Positions 12,291 to 21,649 of a stretch of 59,383 bases of DNA are shown here, in pieces; the stretch's first letter is position 1; every line of letters begins with the position of its first letter. Source of the DNA: Caulobacterales bacterium. Lineage in GTDB: Bacteria > Pseudomonadota > Alphaproteobacteria > Caulobacterales > Caulobacteraceae. The notes below the pieces were generated by a model. The model was not told the DNA's origin, made no database searches, and worked only from the letters and a program-made list of their open reading frames with translations. The position numbers and the translations under genes were made by a program. Location of the stretch: positions 1 to 59,383 of the forward strand of contig JACPDR010000038.1 in assembly GCA_016183935.1 (NCBI GenBank). The letters are read 5' to 3'.

Positions 12291-14045
12291 TCAGGACGCC
12301 TGTTCGTGCAGGGTCGCGGCCAGGGCCTCTGACAGGCTCTCGATGCCATAGGGCTTGGGCAGCAGGCGGAAGGCCTCGCCGGTCGCGGCGGAGGCCGCCT
12401 CGCTGAAACCGGTGGTCAACAGCACCGGCGTGTCCGGCATCCGCCGCCGCACCTCCTGCGCCAGCCCCAGGCCGTCCATCTGGCCCGGCATGACCATGTC
12501 GGAAAACACCAGGTCGAACCGCGAATCCTTGTCGAGCGTGGCCAGGGCTTCCGCCGCGCTGGCCACCCGGACATGGCGGTAGCCGAGGTCGTCCAGCATG
12601 TGTCCGACCCCCGTGGCGACCGCGTCGTCGTCCTCGACCAGCAGCAGGCGTCCGCTGAATTTGCCTGCGCCCGGACCGCCGGCGCGAACCGGCCGCGGCG
12701 GCTCCGTCTCCGTCGCGGGCTTTTGGGTGCGCGGCAGGCACAGGGTGAACGTCGTCCCCTCGCCCTCGCGGGAATCGACGCTGACGTCGCCGCCCGACGA
12801 CCGCACGAAGCCGTAGACCTGCGACAGGCCGAGGCCGGTGCCCCGTCCGACCTCCTTGGTCGTGAAGAAGGGTTCGAACACCCGTGAGGCCACCGCCGCC
12901 GGCATGCCGACGCCGGTGTCGGCGACCTCGAGGCAGACCCGGTCCCCGACCTCGCCCTCGCCCGGCGCATTGGCGCCGGAGACGGTCAGGCGTCCCCCCC
13001 GGGGCATGGCGTCCCGCGCGTTGACGGCCAGGTTGAGCAGCGCCAGCTCCAGCTCGCCCCGGTCGGCCTCGATCCGCCACAGGTCGGCCGGCAGATCCAG
13101 CACGACCTCGATGTCCTCCCGCAGCGACCGTTCCAGCAGGAAGCGCAGGCCCTCGATATGACGTCTCAGGTCCAGCACCTCGGCCCGCAGCGGCGAGCGG
13201 CGGGCGAAGGCCAGCAGCTGCCGGGTCAGGGCCGCGCCCCGCTCGACCGCCTGTTTGACCCCGGCGCTCAGCGTCCTGCGCCGCTCCGGGTCGTCGGTGC
13301 GGTCCAGCAGTTCGATGCCGCTCGAGGCCACCATCAGCAGATTGTTGAAGTCGTGGGCGATGCCGCCGGTCAGCCGCCCGATCGCCTCCATCTTCTGGCT
13401 CTGCCGCAGGGCCTCCTCGGCCTTCTCCCGCTCGATCATCTGCTGATGCAGCAGGCTGTTGGCGCGCACCAGGTCGGCCGCCCGGTCGGCGAGCTGCCGG
13501 TTGGCCCGCCTCAGCGCCCCCTGGGCCACGGCCAGCACGAAGACGACCAGCGCCGCGAGACCCAGAACCAGCAACAGGCCGGCGTAGCGGCTGAAGCGTT
13601 GCGTCGCCGGGGTTTCCATCAACCGCAGATGGACGGCGCCCAGCTTCTGTCCCGCTTGCTGCACCGGGCGCACGACGTAGAGCCGGCCGTCCCCGAATGC
13701 GGTCGAGCGGTCGCTGGCCGGTAGGGTCGAGGGCGCGGTTTCGCCGTCCCGGCCGAAGCTGGCCACCATGCGGTTTTCCGCGTCGTAGACCGCCGCGGCC
13801 AGCACGCTCGGATTGACCTGAACCGCGTCGACATAATCCTGCGCCGCCTCCCGGTCGTCGAAGGCCAGGGCTCCGCTGACCGCCGAGGCCAGCAGGTCGG
13901 CCTGCGCCCCCGCCTCCCGCGCTGTCTGAACCTTCAGCGACTGTTCGTTGACCACCGCGATGCCCACCCCGGCGACAAGCAGCACCAGCAACGACGCCAG
14001 CGCGACGAGCGGGAACCGGCTGTAGCGGAGGCGGGTCCAGAGCAT
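12291..14045 (-). CDS. Hybrid sensor histidine kinase with CHASE8-like periplasmic domain and receiver
   Basis: A 584-residue inner-membrane kinase. TM helices are at about 12-33 and 155-175. The periplasmic segment between them resembles CHASE8 ([17 protein letters not shown], then [11 protein letters not shown]). A HisKA domain follows with [11 protein letters not shown] (phospho-His 231), then an HATPase with N342, ADTGVG (375-380) and GTGLGLS (402-408). The C-terminal receiver has EDDD at 471-474, phospho-acceptor D516 and K564. There is no DNA-binding output domain, so a partner regulator is expected. It is the third gene of a tight operon, 4 bases after the yfiR-like gene, with SD-like GAGG upstream. 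Confidence 0.92.
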   Translation of the reverse strand: MLWTRLRYSRFPLVALASLLVLLVAGVGIAVVNEQSLKVQTAREAGAQADLLASAVSGALAFDDREAAQDYVDAVQVNPSVLAAAVYDAENRMVASFGRDGETAPSTLPASDRSTAFGDGRLYVVRPVQQAGQKLGAVHLRLMETPATQRFSRYAGLLLVLGLAALVVFVLAVAQGALRRANRQLADRAADLVRANSLLHQQMIEREKAEEALRQSQKMEAIGRLTGGIAHDFNNLLMVASSGIELLDRTDDPERRRTLSAGVKQAVERGAALTRQLLAFARRSPLRAEVLDLRRHIEGLRFLLERSLREDIEVVLDLPADLWRIEADRGELELALLNLAVNARDAMPRGGRLTVSGANAPGEGEVGDRVCLEVADTGVGMPAAVASRVFEPFFTTKEVGRGTGLGLSQVYGFVRSSGGDVSVDSREGEGTTFTLCLPRTQKPATETEPPRPVRAGGPGAGKFSGRLLLVEDDDAVATGVGHMLDDLGYRHVRVASAAEALATLDKDSRFDLVFSDMVMPGQMDGLGLAQEVRRRMPDTPVLLTTGFSEAASAATGEAFRLLPKPYGIESLSEALAATLHEQAS

Positions 14046-14049
14046 GTCC

Positions 14050-14589
14050 TCAGCCTCCCCGCACGCTAAGGGCCAGGTTCAACAGGCGTGAACTGATCGA
14101 CAGGCCGCTTCGCGACGCCGCCTGCAGGTCGATATGAAACCGCACCCGCTCGTCCGTGATGACGAAATGGATCATCCCCCGTTCGCTCGAGACGGTCGCG
14201 TCGGTGACCAGCAGGATGGGGCGGGCCCCCGCCGGAACCATGCGGCCGCCGCCCTTCCCCACATACAGGATGTGGCAGCCCGCGACCTCGTCCGGCCCGC
14301 CGGGCCGCCGCACGGCCAGCGACCGGCCATGCGCCGTCTGCGCCCGCGCGGCCCGGTCCAGCGCCCCGGCGAACGGATCGCGGCCGACGACGCAGATCAC
14401 CACCGGCGACTGGCCGGTGGCGAAGCTCCGACGCGGCCATTCCACGAAGGCGGCGAACCGCACCAGATAGTTGGCCTTGACGGAGTATTCGAGGCGGGCC
14501 TGGGGAGGCCCGGGCATGGCGAGGACCGGAAGCGGGGCGCTCCACAGCAGGGCGATCACCACCCCCAATGAGCCACGCCCCAGGGCCAT
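14050..14589 (-). CDS. YfiR-like (DUF4154) periplasmic protein
   Basis: A 179-residue protein with a signal peptide ending near VLAM. The DUF4154/YfiR hallmarks are YSVKANYLVRFAAFVEWP at the mature N-terminus, VVICVVGRDPF, the Cys-containing GCHILYVG, ILLVTD and a C-terminal LSISSRLLNLA. In Pseudomonas, YfiR binds the CHASE8 domain of the cyclase YfiN and keeps it inactive. Here its neighbours are a TonB-dependent receptor (1-base gap upstream) and a CHASE8-type kinase (4-base gap downstream), so I infer that it controls that kinase. Confidence 0.88.
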   Translation of the reverse strand: MALGRGSLGVVIALLWSAPLPVLAMPGPPQARLEYSVKANYLVRFAAFVEWPRRSFATGQSPVVICVVGRDPFAGALDRAARAQTAHGRSLAVRRPGGPDEVAGCHILYVGKGGGRMVPAGARPILLVTDATVSSERGMIHFVITDERVRFHIDLQAASRSGLSISSRLLNLALSVRGG

Positions 14590-14590
14590 G

Positions 14591-16516
14591 TCAGAACCTC
14601 GCCTGCAGCGCGGCGAAGACGCTACGGCCGAACGCCCGTCCGCGGAGGGCGTCGCCCGTCTCGACGCGGCGATCCTCGATCAGGTTCTGGCCGGTGAGCG
14701 ACAGCTCCAGCGCGTCGGTCAGCCGCCAGCCCAGCCGCACGTCGGCCTCGACATAGCCTTCGACCAGCCTCAGGTCGTCCACGGCGCGCAACCGCACGTC
14801 CAGCTCCACGGCCTCGGTCAGGTCGTGCTGCGAGCGCAGCAGGATCTGGTGATCCGGGTCGTCGCCGATCGAGATCAGCCCGCTGATGTCGTCCGGGGTC
14901 GGGGTCGCGTCATAGTCCTTGGTCAGGGTGCTGGCGCCGGCGCTGAGCCGCCAGGTCGGCGTCACGTCATAGCTGCCCCAGGCCTCGACGCCCCAGGTCT
15001 GCGCCTCGCCGTGGTTGGTCAGGGTCAGCGGCAGGAAGGTCGCCGGCGTGGTCGAGACCGTCCTCAGGTCGTCGTAGATGTTGTAGAAGGCGTTGATCGA
15101 GAACGACATCCGGGGCTGCGGATTGGCCCGGTAGCCCACCTCGTGGGCCGTCACCGTCTCGGATTGGAAATCCCCACCGACGAGGAAGCCCGGAAAGGTC
15201 AGGTCGCGCTCGATACGGTTCGGGGTGCGGCTGGCCCGGCTGATCGCGGCCCAGGCCAGGTCGCCGCCAGGTCTCCGCCACGCCAGCCTGACATTGGGCA
15301 GGAATTCCTGGCCCGAGAAGCTGTTGTCCTCGAACTTCGCTCCCAGAGTCAGCGTCAGGCCGCGGCCCAGCGCGATCTGGTCCTGCGCGAAGACATTGGT
15401 CAGCGTCAGCGTTCGCTCGGCCGGGTCGAGGAAGGCGATGCTCCCCGGGGCCAGGAAGCGGGACTGCACCTCGCGGTGCCCGGCGCCCAGCACGAAATGG
15501 TGGGGACCCATCGCGAAGGCGTGTTGCACCGACAGATCCCAGGTGTCCGATTCCTCGAGCGAGCCCGGCTCCTCCCGCTCATAGCGATCGAAATAGGCCT
15601 GGACCTGCAGTTCGCCGCCGGCCAGCGGCCGATTCCAGCGGCCCAGCACATTGGCTCCCCGCACGTTGGTGTCCACGCCCAGCAGGTTCTCGTTGATCGC
15701 CACTTCGTTGTCGAAGGCGTCGCCCTGCAGGGTCAGCCGGTTCTCGCCGACCAGCCAGTCCGCCCGCGCCCCCGCCCGCACGCCCTCGGCGTCGTCATTG
15801 GCTTCCTCGCCGGTCCTGGCGCGGCTCTCGCCCCTTCGGTGGCCGGTCAACCAGGCCCGCCACGCCCCCGCCTCGCCGAGATCGCCGCCGTGGCGAAGGG
15901 CGACGGTCGCATCCTCGTCGCCGACGCCCGCGCTGAGCAGCGTCCCCCGGGTTTCGAGCGCCGATCGGGTGACGATGTTGATCACCCCGTTCATGGCATT
16001 GGAGCCGTACAGCGCCCCGCCCGGACCGCTGATCACCTCGATCCGTTCGACGTCCTGCAGCATCACGTCGTGGGCGTCCCAGAGCACGCCCGAGTGCAGG
16101 GTCGAATAGATGCTCCGCCCGTCGATCAGCACCAGCAGTTTGTTGGAGGTCTCGAAACCGTTGAAGCCGCGCGCGGTGATGGCGTAGTCGACGGCGTTGA
16201 CCCGCTGCACGTTGAGATTTGGAGCCAGCCTCAGCGCCTCGGGCAGGCTGGTCACGCCCGAGCGGCGGATGTCCTCGGCGCTGATCACATAGATCGCCGC
16301 CGCCGCCTCGGCCAAGGCCTCGGGCCGGCGCGACACCGAGGTCACCTCGACCATCGACAGTTCTTCGAGCGACAGTCGCGTCAGGTCCTGGTCGTCCAAC
16401 CCGACCCGGATAAGCTGCTGCGGGCTCGAGGGGGCGGCCGGAGCCCCCTCCGCCTGAGCCACGGCCGGGATGACAAGAAGAACAGCCGCAGCGGCTCCCC
16501 GCCGGAGATGACGCAT
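14591..16516 (-). CDS. TonB-dependent outer-membrane receptor
   Basis: A 641-residue receptor with a signal peptide ending near VAQAEG. A possible TonB-box-like stretch is followed by a complete plug domain (SLEELSMVEVTSVSRRPEAL, then ISAEDIRRSGVTSLPEALRLAPNL, LVLIDGRSIY and VERIEVISGPGGALYGSNAMNGVINI). A 22-stranded-type barrel ends in ...FAALQARF with the expected terminal Phe. The ligand cannot be read from the sequence; the plug is of the CirA/BtuB type. The upstream frame is open, but the ATG at 16516 with GAGGGGGG ahead gives the signal peptide. It is the first gene of the receptor-YfiR-kinase operon. Confidence 0.93.
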   Translation of the reverse strand: MRHLRRGAAAAVLLVIPAVAQAEGAPAAPSSPQQLIRVGLDDQDLTRLSLEELSMVEVTSVSRRPEALAEAAAAIYVISAEDIRRSGVTSLPEALRLAPNLNVQRVNAVDYAITARGFNGFETSNKLLVLIDGRSIYSTLHSGVLWDAHDVMLQDVERIEVISGPGGALYGSNAMNGVINIVTRSALETRGTLLSAGVGDEDATVALRHGGDLGEAGAWRAWLTGHRRGESRARTGEEANDDAEGVRAGARADWLVGENRLTLQGDAFDNEVAINENLLGVDTNVRGANVLGRWNRPLAGGELQVQAYFDRYEREEPGSLEESDTWDLSVQHAFAMGPHHFVLGAGHREVQSRFLAPGSIAFLDPAERTLTLTNVFAQDQIALGRGLTLTLGAKFEDNSFSGQEFLPNVRLAWRRPGGDLAWAAISRASRTPNRIERDLTFPGFLVGGDFQSETVTAHEVGYRANPQPRMSFSINAFYNIYDDLRTVSTTPATFLPLTLTNHGEAQTWGVEAWGSYDVTPTWRLSAGASTLTKDYDATPTPDDISGLISIGDDPDHQILLRSQHDLTEAVELDVRLRAVDDLRLVEGYVEADVRLGWRLTDALELSLTGQNLIEDRRVETGDALRGRAFGRSVFAALQARF

Positions 16517-16641
16517 CTTCGATGACCCCCCTCGCGATCCTGCGATCGGACACAACGTCCGGGTCGTCAATCAGTTGCCCGACATTGTCGGCCGGGTTTC
16601 CTTACAATTGCCAAACCCTGAGGTCGTCCGGCCCGCTCGCC

Positions 16642-19476
16642 CTATTGCGCCGGACGCACCTCCACCGGCAGACCGAGCGCCTCCAGCTGGGGCTGAACCA
16701 CCGAGGCGTCGCCGACCACGATCCAGACGAACCGCGACGGGTCGATGGCGGCCCGGGCGGCGGCGTCGAGTTCGGCCGCCGTCAACGCCCGCGTCCGGCT
16801 CGCGAGGGTCTCGTAGTAGTCGTCCGGACGCTGGTAGAGGGCGTTGCTGCGCAGGGCGTTGAGCAGTTGGCCCGACGTCTCGAAGCTGCCCGCCAGCGAC
16901 CGGGTATTGCCGTTGATGGTGCGCTCCAGCTCGGCCGGCGTGACGCCGTTGGCCCCGAGGAAGCTGTTGTATTGCTCCAGCAGGGCGGCGATCGACTCGC
17001 CGGTGCGGTTGGCCTGCACCGGGGCCGAGATCAGGTAGGGGACCTGGTGCTCCAGCGCGTTGACCGTGCCGCGCACCCCGTAGGACCAGCCCTTGGTCTC
17101 GCGCAGGTCGGCGTTGATCCGGGACAGGAAGTCGGTGCCCAGGACGGAGTTGGCCGTGTTCAGGGTCAGCAGGTCGTCCGTGCCGGACATCGGCAGCACC
17201 GCCCCGCCGTAGATCAGCGACTGCGGCGACTGCGGCCGGTCGATCAGGACGATGCGGCTGGCGGTGGTCGGAACGGCGTCCCCGAACGTCTTCACCCCCC
17301 TGGCGGACGCCGGGGCGCGCCAGTCGCCGAACGCGGCCTCCAGCTGCGACGTGATCTCGGAGAGCGGCAGGTCGGAGACCACGAAGATGGTGGCGTTGTC
17401 CGGCCGGATCCAGGCGGCGTGCTCGGCCGCCAGGTCGGCCCGGGTCAGGGCGGCGATGCTGGCCTCGTCGCCGGTGCCGGTGAACGGACGCCCGTAGGGG
17501 CTGCCCTCGCCGTACAGCAGCGGCGGCAGGGCGCGAATGGCCAGGGCGTTGGGCGAGGTCCGCTCGTTGGCGATCGAGGACAGGCGCTGCTGACGCAGCC
17601 GCTCGACCTCGTCCGGCGCGAAGGCGGGGTTGCGCACCACGTCCGACAGCAGAACCAGAGACGGCTGCAGATTGGTGGTCACCGCCGTCAGGCTGGCGGC
17701 CGACCGGTCCATCGAGGCCCCGGTGTTGATCGAGGCGCCGAGACGCTCCTCCTCCTCGGCCAGCTGGGTCGAGTTGCGCGTCGTGGTGCCGTCGTCCAGC
17801 AGGTCCAGCATCAGGCTGTGGGCGCCGAGACGGTCGGCGCGGTCGGCGGCGTAGCCGGCGTCGAACTCGACCGCCACGTGGGTCACCGGCACGGTGGTGC
17901 TGCGGGCGTAGACGATCTCCACGCCGTTCGACAGGCGCGCGCGCTCGACGGCCGGGAAGTTCAGGTCGGACACGTCGCCGATCGCCGGCATGGGCATGCG
18001 CTCGACCCGTTCGATCGCCGCGGCCTCGACCGGGGCGGCGCCCGACGGCGCGGCGGCGGCCTCGACATAGGCTTCACGCTCGCCGGGCTGGATGGTCAGG
18101 CTGTAGGCGGGCCGCGTCAGCCACTTCTGCAGCGCCGCCTGCACCTGGGCCGGCGTGACCGAGGCATAGGCTTCCAGCTGATGTTTGTAGTGGTCGGGGT
18201 CGCCCGCATAGAGCTGACCCTCGGCCAGCACCGAGGCCTTGCCGTTGACCTGCTCCAGCCGCTGGATGGTGCGCGAGGCGTAGGTGGTGGCGACGCGCTC
18301 GACCTCGTCCTCCGTCGGACCGTTGGCGATCAGGTCGGCGAGGATGGCGGCCAGCCGGGCCTCGACGGCCGCCGGATCCTGCCCGGGCTTCACATTGACG
18401 GCGATGTCGAAGATGCCGACGCGGTGGAAGTCGGACAGGGAGCTGCTGACCGAGACAGCGGTCTGGTCCTCGCGCACCAGTTCGTTGTCCAGCCGCGAGC
18501 TGGCCAGCCCGCCCAGCACCGAGGCGCCCACGGCCAGCGGCACGGCGTCCTCGTCCAGCAGCCCGGGCACGGCCCAGCTGCGGGTCAGGCGGACATTGGC
18601 GACGCGGTCGCTCATCACGGCGTTGACCGGCGCGGCGAGGGTCGGGATCGGCGCCTCGGCCGGGGTGTTCACCGGCCCGCGCGGAATGGCGCCGAAATAG
18701 CGCTCGGTCAGGGTCCGGGCGGTGGCCTCGTCGATATCGCCCGACAGCACCAGCACGGCGTTGTTCGGTCCATAGTTCTCGCGGAACCAGTTGCGCACCG
18801 TCTCGAGGCTGGCGGCGTCCAGGTCGGCCATCGAGCCGATGGTCGAGTGGCGGTAGGGATGGCCCTCGGGGAACAGCGCCTCCAGCTGGGCGTATTCGAA
18901 CAGGCCGTACGGCTGGTTGTCGCCCTGGCGCTTCTCGTTCTGCACCACGCCGCGCTGCAGATCGAGCACCTCCTGCCCGACCTCGCCGAGCAGATAGCCC
19001 ATGCGGTCGCTCTCGAGGAACAGCGCCTGCTCCAGCGCCGGCGTCGGCACGGTTTCGAAATAGTTGGTGCGGTCGAACCAGGTCGTGCCGTTCAGATTGG
19101 TCGGCCCGAGGTTGCGCATCCGCCCCAGATAGCTGCCCGGCGCGTTCTCCGAGCCGCCGAACATCAGGTGCTCGAACAGGTGGGCGAAGCCGGTCGAGCC
19201 GGCCGGCTCGTCCTTGGAGCCGACGTTGTACCAGACCGACACCGCCACCACCGGCGCCTTGTGGTCCTCGTGCACCAGCACCGTCAGGCCGTTGTCGAGC
19301 GTGAAGCGCGACCACGGAATGTCGACCCGCGCCACCAGATCCGAAACCGGCGCGGCCTGCAGCGGCGCGGCCTGGACGGCGGACGCCGCGGCGGGCGCCT
19401 CGTAGGGCGCATGGGCCCAGACGGGCGCGGCGGGCGCGATGACGGCGAGAATGGCGGCGAGCGAGACGAGACGCAT
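16642..19476 (-). CDS. M16-family zinc metalloprotease, two fused halves
   Basis: A 944-residue pitrilysin-type peptidase, predicted periplasmic: signal peptide residues 1-21 ending in VWAHA. The N-terminal half holds the inverted zinc motif HLFEH (99-103) and the distal conserved NEKRQG (Glu about 181). The C-terminal half repeats the fold but lacks the zinc ligands (AHSLMLDLLDDG at the equivalent place), as in other fused M16 enzymes where one half is catalytic. It carries R/Y residues typical of the inactive half (KGWSYGVRGT). The start at 19476 gives the signal peptide; the longer open frame upstream is not coding. Confidence 0.93.
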   Translation of the reverse strand: MRLVSLAAILAVIAPAAPVWAHAPYEAPAAASAVQAAPLQAAPVSDLVARVDIPWSRFTLDNGLTVLVHEDHKAPVVAVSVWYNVGSKDEPAGSTGFAHLFEHLMFGGSENAPGSYLGRMRNLGPTNLNGTTWFDRTNYFETVPTPALEQALFLESDRMGYLLGEVGQEVLDLQRGVVQNEKRQGDNQPYGLFEYAQLEALFPEGHPYRHSTIGSMADLDAASLETVRNWFRENYGPNNAVLVLSGDIDEATARTLTERYFGAIPRGPVNTPAEAPIPTLAAPVNAVMSDRVANVRLTRSWAVPGLLDEDAVPLAVGASVLGGLASSRLDNELVREDQTAVSVSSSLSDFHRVGIFDIAVNVKPGQDPAAVEARLAAILADLIANGPTEDEVERVATTYASRTIQRLEQVNGKASVLAEGQLYAGDPDHYKHQLEAYASVTPAQVQAALQKWLTRPAYSLTIQPGEREAYVEAAAAPSGAAPVEAAAIERVERMPMPAIGDVSDLNFPAVERARLSNGVEIVYARSTTVPVTHVAVEFDAGYAADRADRLGAHSLMLDLLDDGTTTRNSTQLAEEEERLGASINTGASMDRSAASLTAVTTNLQPSLVLLSDVVRNPAFAPDEVERLRQQRLSSIANERTSPNALAIRALPPLLYGEGSPYGRPFTGTGDEASIAALTRADLAAEHAAWIRPDNATIFVVSDLPLSEITSQLEAAFGDWRAPASARGVKTFGDAVPTTASRIVLIDRPQSPQSLIYGGAVLPMSGTDDLLTLNTANSVLGTDFLSRINADLRETKGWSYGVRGTVNALEHQVPYLISAPVQANRTGESIAALLEQYNSFLGANGVTPAELERTINGNTRSLAGSFETSGQLLNALRSNALYQRPDDYYETLASRTRALTAAELDAAARAAIDPSRFVWIVVGDASVVQPQLEALGLPVEVRPAQ

Positions 19477-19571
19477 GTGGATTTCCCCCAAAAGGACGGT
19501 CGGCGTATGCGTAACCCAAGCCGCAGGCCGTTCCCACCCCCTCGCACCGCCCGCACGACCGGGGTCCCCGA

Positions 19572-19874
19572 TCAGCCTCGGCCTCCCGCCCCCTCCAGCA
19601 CCCCCAGCACCTCCCCGAACAGCCCCTGCGCCTCCCGGTCCCCCAGCGCCTCGAAGTCCACCCCGGCCGTCATCCGCCCCAGCCTTCGCACCACCTCGCC
19701 GCAGTCGGCCCGCGCCCCCGGCGCTTCCTTGGTCACCCATTCGGCGATAGCGGCGATGCTCTGCAGCGCCTCCTGGTCGGTCATCTGGCTGTCTTCCAGC
19801 CCCGCCACGGCCGCGATCTCCCCGATTTCGCGCAGGGCCCGTCGGCAGGTCTGGGGATCGCGTGAGCTCGTCAT
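19572..19874 (-). CDS. Small hypothetical protein
   Basis: A 100-residue, probably all-helical cytosolic protein without signal peptide or membrane segment. It has two cysteines (TCRRALREIG and ADCGEVVRR). I do not recognise a family. Codon use is like the neighbouring genes (GC-rich third positions), which supports real coding. It stands alone on the minus strand between the protease gene and the kinase/KaiC pair. Confidence 0.6.
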   Translation of the reverse strand: MTSSRDPQTCRRALREIGEIAAVAGLEDSQMTDQEALQSIAAIAEWVTKEAPGARADCGEVVRRLGRMTAGVDFEALGDREAQGLFGEVLGVLEGAGGRG

Positions 19875-19972
19875 CGCGGCCCAACGTCCGGCAACGGCGC
19901 CGGTTCACCCCGCCCCGGCGAACCGCTTCCGGACGCGGCGGCGCCGCCCCACCATTGCGGCGATGAAGCGCG

Positions 19973-21649
19973 TCAGGCCGCCGCGAAACTGCGCGACAGC
20001 TTGCGCGCCAGTTCCGCCTGCACGAAGGGCTTGTGAACGATCTGGTGGTCTCCGACCCCCATCAGGGCCTCGGCGTCCGCATAGCCGGTCGCGAACAGGA
20101 TCGGCACCCGCGGTTGCCGCGCCCTCAGCTCGCGCGCCAGGTCGGCGCCGTTCATGCCGGGCATCGCGAAATCCAGCACCACCGCGCTGATCTGATGCCG
20201 CTCGATCAGGTCGAGCGCCGCGCCCCCGCTGCCGGCCTCCATGACGTTGTAGCCCAGATCGACCAGCAGGCCGGCGGTGACCTCGCGAACCGCATCGTCG
20301 TCATCGACGACCAGCACCATCAGGTGATCGCCGGGGGCCGTCGGCGCAGCCCCCGGCTCGGCGACCTGGCCGACCGGCGCCTCGTTCGCTCGCGGCAGGA
20401 ACACCTTGATGGTGGTGCCTCGACCGACATCCGTCTCGAGACCGAGTCCCCCGCCCGACTGTTTCGCCAGACCGAACACCTGGCTGAGTCCGAGACCCGA
20501 CCCCTTGCCGACCTCCTTGGTGGTGAAGAAGGGCTCGAAGGCCCGCGTTCGCACTTCATCGGTCATGCCCGAGCCGGTGTCGCTCACCGACACCATCACA
20601 TACTCTCCCGGCGGCGGCGCTTCGGGGGCGTCGGGCTCGCCCAGCACGACGTTGGCCGTGCTGATGGTCAGCGACCCGCCCACCTCCATCGCGTCCCGGG
20701 CATTGATGGCTAGGTTCAGGATCACGAGTTCGATCTGGGTCGGATCGATCATCGCCGGCCACAGCCCCTCCGCCAGTTGGGGCGCGGCGATCTGCACGCT
20801 GCCGCCGATCGTGCTTTGCAACAGGTCCCGCATGCTCAGCACCGTGTCGTTCAGATCGACAGGACGCGGCTCCAGCTTCTGCTGCCGGGAGAAGGCCAGC
20901 ATCTGCGCGGTCAGTCGCGCGCCCCGGTGCGAGGCCTCGCTCATCATCGCCAGCCGCCGCTTCAGGACCGGGTCCACGGCCTGCTTCCGCATCTGTTCGA
21001 CGTTGCCGAGGATCACCGTCAGCAGGTTGTTGAAGTCGTGGGCGACGCCCGAGGTCAGCTGGCCGACGGCCTCCAGCCGTTGCGCCTGCCGCAGGGCGGA
21101 TTCCACCTTCTCCCGCTCGCCGATCTGCGAGGCCAGCTGCCGGTTGGCGGCTTCCAGTTCGGCGGTGCGCTCGGCGACGCGGCGCTCCAGCATCGCCTCC
21201 GCGCGCCGGATCTCCTCGATCCGCTCCCGGGCCTCATACTGCCGCCTGCGTCCACGCAGCGCCGTGCGGACGGCGCTGACCAGGGTGGTGGGATGGAACG
21301 GCCGCTCCAGAAAGCTGACGTTGCCCAGCGTCACCGACAGCCGCTGCGCCACCGGGTTCCGTTCGACGCTGCCGCCGCGCTGGGTGAGCATGACGAACGG
21401 AAAATCGGACCAGGACGGCTGCGCCTCTATCCACGCCGACAGGGCCGTCAGATCGCAGTCGCGCAGCGCCTCCTCGACGACCACCGCCAGGCCGGCGCCC
21501 TCCTCGAGCCGCTCGCGCAGCATGTCGAGCGTATCGCAGACCAGCGCCGGGACTCCCGCCTCCTTCAGGATGGCGGCCGCGATGGCGGCGTCGCGCCCCG
21601 CCGGGGCCAACACCAGCGCCCGCTCCGAAAGACCGCCCCCGTCACTCAT
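19973..21649 (-). CDS. Hybrid histidine kinase with degenerate N-terminal receiver
   Basis: A 558-residue soluble kinase. Residues 8-130 look like a receiver domain, but the phospho-acceptor position is Glu or hydrophobic (VVVEE, about 56-60) and the switch Lys is replaced (ERPF for the usual KPF), so it is probably a pseudo-receiver. A coiled coil (about 135-185) leads to HisKA with [10 protein letters not shown] (His204) and an HATPase with N317, SDTGSG (356-361) and GSGLGLS (383-389). A complete C-terminal receiver follows (DDDD at 449-452, D493, K540). The start overlaps the KaiC gene's stop by 4 bases (ATGA), so the two are coupled. The open frame running into KaiC is a shadow. Confidence 0.92.
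   Translation of the reverse strand: MSDGGGLSERALVLAPAGRDAAIAAAILKEAGVPALVCDTLDMLRERLEEGAGLAVVVEEALRDCDLTALSAWIEAQPSWSDFPFVMLTQRGGSVERNPVAQRLSVTLGNVSFLERPFHPTTLVSAVRTALRGRRRQYEARERIEEIRRAEAMLERRVAERTAELEAANRQLASQIGEREKVESALRQAQRLEAVGQLTSGVAHDFNNLLTVILGNVEQMRKQAVDPVLKRRLAMMSEASHRGARLTAQMLAFSRQQKLEPRPVDLNDTVLSMRDLLQSTIGGSVQIAAPQLAEGLWPAMIDPTQIELVILNLAINARDAMEVGGSLTISTANVVLGEPDAPEAPPPGEYVMVSVSDTGSGMTDEVRTRAFEPFFTTKEVGKGSGLGLSQVFGLAKQSGGGLGLETDVGRGTTIKVFLPRANEAPVGQVAEPGAAPTAPGDHLMVLVVDDDDAVREVTAGLLVDLGYNVMEAGSGGAALDLIERHQISAVVLDFAMPGMNGADLARELRARQPRVPILFATGYADAEALMGVGDHQIVHKPFVQAELARKLSRSFAAA

Noticed and set aside
11369..12349. Longer Ku start at 12349
   Set aside because: The extra 38 residues are Arg/Pro-rich without similarity and overlap the kinase gene's end; the Ku core begins right after the ATG at 12235.
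16522..20190. A 1222-codon plus-strand open frame opposite the M16 protease
   Set aside because: It is antisense to a protein with complete family motifs and a signal peptide; its composition is repetitive Arg/Gly/His as expected from a shadow frame in GC-rich DNA.
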